This document shows, one piece after another, positions 46,601-55,405 of a DNA stretch of 55,405 nucleotides. Location of the stretch: positions 1,520,532 to 1,575,936 of the forward strand of contig NMRA01000014.1 in assembly GCA_002633005.1 (NCBI GenBank). Direction: 5' to 3'. Position numbers and translations under genes: made by a program. The stretch comes from Phoronis australis. Lineage: Eukaryota > Phoronida > Phoronidae. Each line of letters begins with the position of its first letter. Within the stretch, counting starts at the first letter, position 1. Below the pieces are notes generated by a model. The model did not search any database, had not been told where the DNA came from, and saw only the letters and a program-made list of their open reading frames with translations.

Positions 46601-49600
46601 GCACACGTTTCAGAGATATCTCTTATCAGTTTGCGCAAGTCCAAGTAATCCACAACGTAGTCACTCCCAGCATATTTGAGGAAAGTGTCGAACGTAAGAT
46701 CCAAACGTCTGCCATTGGTCTGTAAAACAAGCAACAGAGCACATGTAAGACGTTACCACGTGCTTCCGTTATGGACTATAACATAAACGTAAAAGGTTAG
46801 CATTATCCGAGAAGTATGTTTCTGTATTGTTTTAAAGGAGAAATAAACCAGAACCTTCGGTCAAAAACCAACATTTGATTTTCAAAAAGGGGTGTAAAAA
46901 CCCCTTACTGTTATAAAATTAGTATCATATTGTTCATTGCTCAGAATAGTAATAATTTCCCAGTAGGCTCCACAAGAATTGACACCTGGTTGTTGCTTCA
47001 GACCACGCCCATTTAAGTTGCTTGTCAAGGCGGGTTAGTTTAGATGGCCAAAGAGAATTCCAGGATATTTACTGTAGGCAACCAACTGCTGGCTTATGGC
47101 GGCTTTAAGAGTTCTTTAATATGACTGCAGTTGCGTCGCATTGGTCACGTGATATCATTACATACTCATTGGACACTACACGCATCATGTACAGAAACTT
47201 CATCAATTTCAGATTATATTTCTATATTACATTTTATGAGGACCGAAGTTATTTGTGAGATTATATTCTTCGAATCAAACTATGTGGCCAATAACAATAT
47301 TCAGTATCTTACAGAGCCCAACTCCATATCTTACCTTCTCCTTCGGCTGTACTGCTGGAGGAACTGTTCCATCAGTCATGATTCTGGAGAATTAAGATAA
47401 CTGTTGCCATAGTAGCGAAGTTTAGAAAACATGAGTATCGGTACGTGAAAGGCAAAAAGTTAATTTCCCTTTTAAATTCATGTGCGCTACGTCATATTCT
47501 GAGTTCGCCGTTTTGTTTCACGTCGAGTAGACGACAACAGAGGATTCTACACCTGGTAAATACAAGTTAAAATGCGATATTATTTTGCTCTGAAATACTG
47601 CTCTAATAAATTTTGAGCATACTAATGTAAAGTCAGTTTGATTAATTTGTGTATTCTGGTAGAATTTTGATGTTAAAATTTAGTAATGAAAAAAGCACCG
47701 CTCCATTCTCAGGTTTCTTTTTACGTATCAAAAAGCATCGCATCTTGCCCCCCACAACCGGAGTTAGTGTCGTAACTTAACACATGAAGTTACGCACTGG
47801 TTCCTTAGTGCTACAGTCGGGGCTAGCTTCCTAACTTAAACAAGTGAAGTTATATACTAGATAAAAGTTCCTTAGGACTAGAAAAGATACTGACATCCGC
47901 AAAAGTTTACTCGTGCCGTTTTATTGCTCATAACGTACATTTCACGCCCTAAAACATTAGATTGATTAAAGGAGCAGGGCGACCAAAACTTGTGAAAGAC
48001 AATTTCTATTTAAGCCCTATCAATAGCATGCTGATGTTTTCTGTTTGTATCCGTCGGGAGCCCAAGCACACCTCCGCCTATAATTTTAAAAGCTAGTATA
48101 AAACCCTAAGGGAAAATTCTATATTTGGCCAACTTAATCATATTTCAAAAACGATTACGGAACTTTTGGATACCATGATTTATAGACATCTTTCAAAAAC
48201 ATATTTTCACGTTCAGTAAATTAACTTCTAAAGAATTGCTCATATAGTGCAATAAGGGCGAACTTGTTGACAAACTTGAACTATGATGACGATCATATTT
48301 CCCCAGTGAATACATGTTCGAACTCAAACAGTAAGTCCAAATAACGCATTCAACTGGTACAGTCCATGACATGCGACTTTTATTTCTAAAATTTCCGAAA
48401 GAAAGAAGCAAGTGCAATTTTTTGTGAGCGACGACATGTTGTTGCTAAGATGACCGGTTCTACCATCCACGCCTAGCCATTTTCGGGACAGAACGAAGTA
48501 GACAACTGTAGTCGAGTGCTGGAGTGTGATAAACAACGAACAGGAGAGAGGATCCATTTTCTACTCCCACAACAACGGCAGAAAAATAACAAATATGAAA
48601 AAAACAAATAAAAAGAACGATTGGTTGATTGTGGGTAATAACATTTATTCTCAAATCAAAATGCATTGACGCATTCTCGTTTGGCCTGGTGTTTGAAATG
48701 AACTCAAACCAATCAGTTTAGCATTTTTTGTTTCAAGTTACTTTTAAAACACTTGGCGGTTAGAAATAATTTTCACGCTAAAGTGAAATTAGAACATGTT
48801 AACTACTTTGCGATATCAAAATAATGCAGCAATAATGGTAGAGGAAGGTGACGGGGCCAAAGACATACGCGGGGAGACAACGGAGTCCATAGGACAAGGT
48901 GACAATACCATTTAGTTCAAATCATGAATTTCATTTATATATTTCAGGGGCAGATCCAGGATTTTGAGTTAGGGGGTCAGGGCAGAGTATTAGCCAGGAT
49001 TTTGCCCGTCAGACACTAGCACTCCTGTACTCCCAAACGGAATCTGTGAGAATTTTAGGGGGGGGGCATGGCACCCTTGTCCCCCTCTAAATCCGCCACT
49101 GTATTTCTCTGTTGAGAATAATAACGATAATAAGAAATTAGACATATGAACACAGTAGGTTCATAGAGATGGAAAGACAGCGTTTGGCTATTTTAAAGCC
49201 TTTTAAAAATTCTTTGGGTCAAATTTCATTATTAACCACCAATTTATAGTGTATACGTGTGAACTTCATTCTTGAAGTTCTTGAGATATCAGCAACTATA
49301 AATTGAAACTCAGTTCCATGCCATCAGAAAAAATTAACCACTTGCAAATTGTTATTAATAATAGTCCAAAATGGTCTCATCGTCAACAAATCACTGCAGA
49401 CAATTTGCGATTGTGTGATTTTCAAAACCCTGTATTTTCACAATGTTAGATTAAACACATTGAAAAATCTCGAGTTCTGGTCATGACAAGGGAACAAGTA
49501 CTCCGACAAAAAATGACGTTCACAATTGATTACCTGATTAGCAAAACACAAAACGTAGAAGGAGCAAGAGAGAAGGAGTAATAGTTACAAAAAATGAGTT

Positions 49601-52600
49601 TGAAGACAGAAATGGCTGAAAATTTTAGAAAGCCAACGGCAGCAGACCAAGAAGATCGCGGATCTGCTCAAAATAGTTGCGAATAAAAAATGAACTGATT
49701 TGCGAAAGTTGCTTTTAACTACGTGATATAAGTAATTTGAAACTGGACTACAAATAGAATACATTTCTCTGAAACTTATGTTAGATTAAAATAAGTTCTG
49801 ATGCAAAATACTTCATATTTCACGTCAGAAAGTATGATATATCACGCACATGTCTCTTCAACGGCATAAATTCCCCAGGGAAATTATTTTGTGAACGGTT
49901 CCTTTAGGTTGTGTCAGATATTTCGGAAAACGACCGTAGGTTAAAAATTACATGCTTGTGTGGCTTCAGTTTAGTTAAACAAAATCACTTTGTGCCACGA
50001 AACAAAATATATTTTCCGCAGAGTAAATGTACTCCTTTGCGTTGTTTACGTGACGTAGATTCAACTTGTTATATTTTGTCAAACAACATCCATAGTCTTT
50101 AGTAATTGTATATGTAAATGCTTTATTGAAACTGATTCTGAGACATACTCGAGGAGACTCGGTGAATCAATTCCAAGAAACTGACTTGTTTCGACATGTG
50201 TGGCACTTAGTCAGTATTTTTTCTGGGAAGCATTATTTTCCGACTGAGCCGAGATAACGTTTGCGCTCCACGAAGGAATTACGTAAAGAGTTCAAGGATA
50301 AGTAAGGTCATCAAATACGATATGAACTACAGTTACCGCTGGCGTTGTCATGTGCTGCCGTAGATGGTAACAGGCGACTTTCACGGAGCATACCCGTATC
50401 ATGTCGCTTTCCTTCAATCGCATCAAACATGACTAAGACAGTACAGTAACTGACTGGAATTTCAGACCGTGTATATTTTAGAACCGTTATATACATGGCG
50501 CCGATGTTGAGTTGGTCTGCACGTCGACCTTACTGTAACATCAAAACGCCCCTCAACAGTTGGACAATGGCATGGGAAATTGCACGCCGTCACAACAACG
50601 TATTAGTCGAGCTGTGATCTGTTTAGATCTGAATGAACATATGTTTTGAGAAAGGAATCAAGTTTCCTTATTATTATTGAAAGAATAGTATTTGACGGAG
50701 ACCAGTCTAACACTTCAGACAAGCTAATAGCCTCAGTAAAATGCACATCGCTTCCACTCCCGAGCAGGTTGTCCTGGCTCTGGATCAGTATTACTGTACC
50801 AGGGATTGTCTCACGAATTAAGTAAATCAATCTTGTCAAAATGAAACAGATATTTGCATTCCTCAGGTCATTGATGCCCCGCAAACAAAACTTCCGCTTT
50901 TGATTCTTCTCAGACGGATGAAACCTCGCCAACAACAAAAAATCGTTGTTTTCTACAAATATTAGCAGACGATTGCCCACCGTATTGGTATGAGTCTCAT
51001 TATAGTACGCGTACATGTATGTTATTTAGCGGAAACTCTGAAATTAAGTACGTGAACGTGCGGCATGTAACCAACTGCACGTACAGGTACCCGTGCCCTC
51101 ATATCATCTAAATCTCTCAAGTAGGTGCTTCCACCAAATAGGTGTCGTTGTTTGGAATCAATAATGATGGAGAAACGTCCCGTGAGGAACTACTGGCAAA
51201 CCAGGCAACGTTCAGGACGTTTAGCATCCTGAAGTCCTTGTGACGTTTTTCAACACGGTACTTAGAGCGTTTTTTCTCAGCCCTAGCTGCTCAACTGAAA
51301 CTAAGACAATTTGCGAAATTGTCTAACCCGTAACATTGTCTTCAGACTATATGCACTTTATAAAGGCTAAATAAAAGTTTACCTGGAAGATGCATCGGCC
51401 TTTGTGAAGATCCGGAGGAGAAATTTGCCTTCCTCGTTCGGTTTGAGTGTATTGGGGATCAGAACATAGTTCCCAGGTTCCAAAGATATTCTACAGCTGA
51501 TCTCTCGCTGGTTTGTGCGTGTCTGGAACTTCTTCACTAACACAGTGTCCGGGTCAGCAGTGCCGCCTAGTGGTAGAGACAGTCCATCTTGTACCTACAA
51601 ACACACTATGATCAGCAGGTTACCGTATGATACTGTTTCCTGACACAACATGACACATTTGTGCCAAGTTCAGACTTCTGTCTTTAAAAGTGAAATACAA
51701 ACGTACATTAACGAATGCCAAGGAAAGTGAACAGAATGTTTTACCTTGAATAAGTCGAAGCCAATCAACAGTTTGCGAGACTTAGCGACTCCAATAGGTG
51801 GATCTCTGTACTTTTGCATCAAAGACACGATACACTCGCATTTGTCTTGATCGATCGGTCTGTCCAATGTGATGTTGTACTGGGGATTTCTGTACAGCAT
51901 ATCTAAAGAACACAAGGGTTTTGTTAGGCGTGTCGAGCTACTAGAACCTAGGCAAGGTAACCACGAATAATTCTGACACAAGTCTGCAACTCTTACCGCT
52001 TTCACCAATCACCCCAGCACCCCCTGCAGAGAGACCGCGAACCCATTCGCCATGGAGAGAGGTTTCTTGCCAAGTTTCGGTTCTGGTAACCTTGAATGGA
52101 TTCGGATAAGTTGACATAAATAAGATAGTGAACGTGCAGTGCGATACTTTATTAACACTTTAAAAACTTTGTAGTTGGGAAAACAAAATTTGGTAACAAC
52201 AATAGATTTACAAATTAAATCATCGATTTTTCTTTTGTAAAAACAAAGTTCAAGAAAAACCTTATAGAAAACGGTTTCTTAAAATTAAAATAGTTGTCGA
52301 CTTCACTTGTGAGGTACATTTCATTTCGGATTAACTTTACCGTAAAGTTTCTTTATCATACAACTAAGGTGTGGAAGAGGGTTTAGAACTAAATGAAACA
52401 TTTACAGGAAAGGATACAAAAAGATGCTAACCTGCTTATCCGAGCTGTAATCTACTTGATACAGAGCTGGAACTGTGTGTACAATATCAACCACGGAAAA
52501 GTTCTGAAGCCAATCACTGAACTCGATCCAGAATTCACCCTCCTCTTGAACTACCAAACTGAGATGGACTTTCTCGCTTTCCGACAGACGCGTCCACTCT

Positions 52601-54846
52601 TTTGATCTACACGGACGTAAAGTGAAGTTGCGTGAGTCCACGGACCTCATAGTAATTGTGTTTAGACTTGACAAAATATTGCAGTCACGATGTATAACTT
52701 TTGAAGCACATATTGTCACATCAGAAACACAAATAATTAACAAATTGCATTCATTGCTTCGTTTAACCCGCACACTTTACGCGCTGCTGATTCTGCTGTA
52801 AGATATGGGGCCACCTACCGGTCACTCCACGGTCCCGTCCATTCACCCTGCCCCCAGGGGTTGCGAACTCTTAACAGCTGCTTTCGAATCCCGTAGATGT
52901 TTATCTGTGGAAAAAACGTTTAAACCAAGACACCGTAAGTCAAATTTCGCAAGATCCGGTTGTACTGTCCAAGTGAATAGAGTCTGCACAGTTTAATGAC
53001 CACTACACTCGACATTCATCGTAAACGTGAAGTCTTTGTAGAAACACCGTGATGTATGAAAAATCCTACCACAACGGATTTTGGTGTTGTCATTGACAGG
53101 GCGAGTCTACTACATGTACATTTATTTAGCCAACTAAACTTTATAAAAACAAGCTCGCTATTGAAGAAACAAATCACAAACCGGAATTATGCACTACTTA
53201 CTTCCACCACATTCGTTATGGTGTAGGCGTGACCTGCATATAGCCCAGTCTCAAGCTTTATCTCTGTTGTAGCTCCTTTTTGTGGCTAAAACACAGAGAA
53301 GACGCATAAATACATAATTTCTAAGGGTATATTCATAGATGTTACACTGATTTCAACTACGTTTTGCGCAAGAGGTGATGGATAAACATAAAATAACCTT
53401 CGTCAAATAGTTGCGAGATAGAACATATTGGGTACCACAAACTGTGCCATTTGTATTTATTTCACACGGTATGGTCACCGAACAATCAGGGGTACGTTCC
53501 ATTAAATTCTCTTACGAGACTGACTAGATCAAGTGATTTGATGTTTAATATTACTGTTCGTCACTAAGCAGGACGGCGCTCTTTCCGGCATACAAAAATA
53601 TATGGCTCCTACGGTGCTGGAATATTGTACACATGGAAGAAAACTCAATGTAAACACAGTTTCCTCTCCCTAGTAAGTGATTATTTCTCTCCGTCATTGT
53701 CTCTATAATGAGAAGCCTTACAGACCGTGCCCCTTGGGAAGATTGTTGTGATGCTGGAGAGCGCGTGATCTCAACAGGGTTGATGACTTGGGTTGTCGCA
53801 AGAATCTCGCGAAGACAAATAATGTGATCACGTGCTTTGCTTTCAATACACGGCGATATTTCGAAGAAGTTTTGCGTGATCTTGTATCTTTGCGAAGGTT
53901 TCGCGTTCACGGAACACACGCCAGTCTTCGCAAGATATTTGCAATACATTACAAGCAAAGCACGTGATCACACTAGTGTGCGGAACGGTCTCCTGATATT
54001 TTAAATAGCGGACACCTGCGGAGACACTTGGAGGCCAACATTTCGTTCGAAAATCGTTATGCTTTGTCACTCACAGGGTGGAGAAAATCAAGCCACCATT
54101 TACGTTTCCAGTTGAGTAAAACTATGGCGATTTTCTAACAATGTATATTTATCATTTAATGAAGAAAGTTCCTTTTTTGTAAAGTTTAAACACCATTACG
54201 AGGCAACTCACATAAATACCACACCCAAGAAGTGAACCTGAGAGGAACGACTCCAGCATAATCTTGAACAAGTTATGGGGGACGTTATGCTTCTTCTTCA
54301 AGTTGTAGCTTTCCGATATGCCGCCAGTAAAGTTCACCAGTGCGTCACGTACAAATCCGGCATAAATCCCAGCGTAACTCCCGTGCAACCTGAAAAAATC
54401 TCACAATTTGCATCAAATTTCCTACTAAAATACAGAAACGTACGAGACTACTGCTTATAGTAAAACATTGTTAATTGTTTAAGCAAACCTGCCAAAAAAA
54501 TAAAAAAGTCACCAATGTGCCAAAATGAAGATAACGATGTTTTATTCACTCATTATATGAACTAATCAGGGAAGGATCCAACCCAACAGGTATTGTTATA
54601 ACCTGACTAAGATTGGCTCAGAACTGAAATCGTCCAAGATAATTAAAACGTACAAGAATGCAAAAAACCTACATGGCATAAGTATGTCATACTTAGCGTA
54701 AGCTTTCTCAATCAGGGCTCCCCACATTTCATTCGGCTCCTCAGTATTATTTCCAAATACCAGTTTGTCATCACGGACGGGTAGCCAGTCGTCAACGACA
54801 ACCTCCGTCCACTTGCCGTCCCACCAAAAATTGAAGTGGAAGATAC
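43655..54846 (-). CDS. Classical calpain (Ca2+-dependent cysteine protease), partial
   Basis: Cytosolic protease with papain-like core, domain III and penta-EF-hand domain. Exons in coding order: 54846-54693, 54389-54212, 53285-53202, 52904-52819, 52606-52432, 52090-51997, 51902-51745, 51594-51383 (phases all fit), then 46719-46588, 45956-45882, 44932-44785, 43771-43655. Seen: IFHFNFWWDGKW, VDDWLPV, ALIEKAYAK, DFTGGISE, RGSLLGC-like SGSLLGCGIY, catalytic-His motif AGHAYTIT, catalytic-Asn motif RNPWGQGEWTGPWSD, EEGEFWIEFSDW, then domain III GEWVRGLSAGG, NPQYNITL, IGFDLF, REISCRISLEPGNYVLIPNT and EGKFLLRIF. The penta-EF part has an EF-hand loop DTNKNGSLTFGE across a splice, FDKYDVNKENRIDFHEF and MSFEDFILCTSRL. 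The catalytic-Cys exon is right of the window. A linker exon (46.7-51.4 kb) and the last exon were not found. The 45956-45882 exon and the 46588 end are tentative. Confidence 0.9.
48945..49105 (-). repeat. Dispersed GGCGGATC-type repeat, copy 2
   Basis: Reads GGGGCAGATCCAGGATTTTG at the left and AAATCCGCCACTG at the right. It is the reverse-orientation partner of 16883-17038, sharing the interior word CAGGATTTTGCCCGTCAGAC. Confidence 0.7.
50603..51016 (-). CDS. Unassigned 137-residue open frame, weak SGNH-hydrolase resemblance
   Basis: Contains RGINDLRNANI, then IPGTVILIQSQ, then GSDVHFTEA. The GxND and DxxH words in this order recall SGNH/GDSL hydrolases, a domain some LINE ORF1 proteins carry. 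A GDS nucleophile block is not seen and the spacing between blocks is short. It lies inside a calpain intron on the same strand. It could be a retroelement remnant or chance. Confidence 0.2.
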   Translation of the reverse strand: MYAYYNETHTNTVGNRLLIFVENNDFLLLARFHPSEKNQKRKFCLRGINDLRNANICFILTRLIYLIRETIPGTVILIQSQDNLLGSGSDVHFTEAISLSEVLDWSPSNTILSIIIRKLDSFLKTYVHSDLNRSQLD

Positions 54847-55104
54847 CTGGAAATGGTGCAGAATACGTGTGAAAAAAATTCATAAACGTAAACTTCCACG
54901 CAGGTTTTATTATCTCAAACTGGTCTTAAAGGAGAATGCTATCCGATTTGATTAGTTTTTGCTACCGTCTTAATCGGTCTATATCCACCTCGTATTCACC
55001 TCTTTCACGAACGCGGGGCGCTGCTGTCGTGTTGATCGAAAACGAGGTGCCTTGACAAACATGGCATCGTCCTGCAAGGTGGTGTGGTCAAAAGACTTAT
55101 CAAC
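54847..55104 (-). other. Calpain intron upstream of the first visible exon
   Basis: No exon recognised. The exon with the catalytic cysteine (usually near GDCWLL in this family) should lie beyond the right edge. Confidence 0.5.
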
Positions 55105-55405
55105 GTTACCAAAGAAAAGCAGTTTTAAATTTAAAGCAAACGTTTAATTTAGTTGACCCTTGGAGAGTTTACAATCCAGACCGTTCCTCTTTTACATGGA
55201 GTAGGAAAAACCCAGTTAAGAAATCTCGCCTTGACTTTTTTCTAATTTCCGACGAGTTATTATCTTTGTTAAACACAGTGGAGATAATCCCGGGCTACAG
55301 AACTGACCATTCAGCCATTCGGTTGGAGATAAAATTGCACTCTTTTGAACGTGGTAGAGGCTTATGGAAATTTAATAATTCTCTACTCCGGGACAAAAAG
55401 TATGT
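55105..55405 (+). mobile_element. LINE apurinic-endonuclease domain, C-terminal part, cut by the window edge
   Basis: An open frame runs to the edge: LVDPWRVYNPD, SSFTWSRKNPVKKSRLDFFL, PGYRTDHSAIRLEI, then GRGLWKFNNSLLRDKKYV. The DHS residues belong to the catalytic SDH-type motif of non-LTR endonucleases, and the WKFNNSLL block is the usual linker to the reverse transcriptase. No stop or frameshift occurs in the roughly 300 bases visible, unlike the decayed LINE at 24.5 kb. It lies in a calpain intron, antisense to the gene. Confidence 0.85.

Larger units (their letters stand above)
46720..51382 (-). other. Calpain intron (or introns) with repeat and an unassigned open frame
   Basis: The calpain reading frame leaves 51383 in phase 2 but re-enters at 46719 in phase 0, so at least one small linker exon must lie here; I could not identify it. 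The region also holds the repeat at 48945-49105 and an unassigned minus-strand frame at 50603-51016. Confidence 0.5.

Noticed and set aside
1-55405. CRISPR arrays, operons, prophage or bacterial defence systems
   Set aside because: The genes are intron-split animal genes. The regular repeats here are minisatellites without unique spacers.

Overview
This is animal (metazoan) genomic DNA, not prokaryotic. Real genes are split into short exons with GT-AG splice sites, the DNA is AT-rich, and it is full of transposon debris, minisatellites and inverted repeats. The proteins (lysosomal alpha-mannosidase, an atonal-type bHLH factor, a uronyl/heparan-sulfate 2-O-sulfotransferase, a classical calpain), the GGCGGATCCAGG-type repeats and the very high allelic divergence fit a marine invertebrate such as a hemichordate, cephalochordate or lophotrochozoan. 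I cannot name the species.

Layout. (1) 713-9260, plus strand: the last 13 exons of a lysosomal alpha-mannosidase gene, about 587 residues; the 5' part lies left of the window. (2) 9261-12060: its 3' flank, with two tandem repeat blocks. (3) 12061-12489, minus strand: an intronless 142-residue atonal-type bHLH transcription factor. (4) 14645-26591, minus strand: a complete seven-exon gene rebuilt here, encoding a 349-residue type II Golgi uronyl 2-O-sulfotransferase. Its introns hold an inverted-repeat element with THAP-like coding starts, a 150-bp tandem repeat and other repeats. (5) 24480-26060: a decayed non-LTR retrotransposon. (6) 25263-43133: a segment present twice, at 25263-32792 and 33106-43133, meeting exactly at a 313-base assembly gap. 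It includes a second copy of the sulfotransferase first exon. The pattern is best read as two overlapping contig ends from different haplotypes left unmerged, not a true tandem duplication. The two copies expose allelic insertions: a 2-kb insertion with LINE and THAP remnants, and a 597-bp MITE. (7) 43655 to beyond the right edge, minus strand: a calpain gene, with most of the protease core, domain III and four penta-EF-hand exons found. The catalytic-cysteine exon is off the right edge, and a linker exon and the last exon were not found. (8) 55105-55405: the endonuclease end of a LINE running off the window.

The four genes are unrelated housekeeping or developmental genes, and I see no functional cluster. 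I found no new biological system. The most useful observations are the probable false duplication, the polymorphic mobile elements it reveals, the THAP-bearing inverted repeat, and tandem repeats that grew across exon boundaries. Exon limits were set by eye from homology, reading phase and splice sites.
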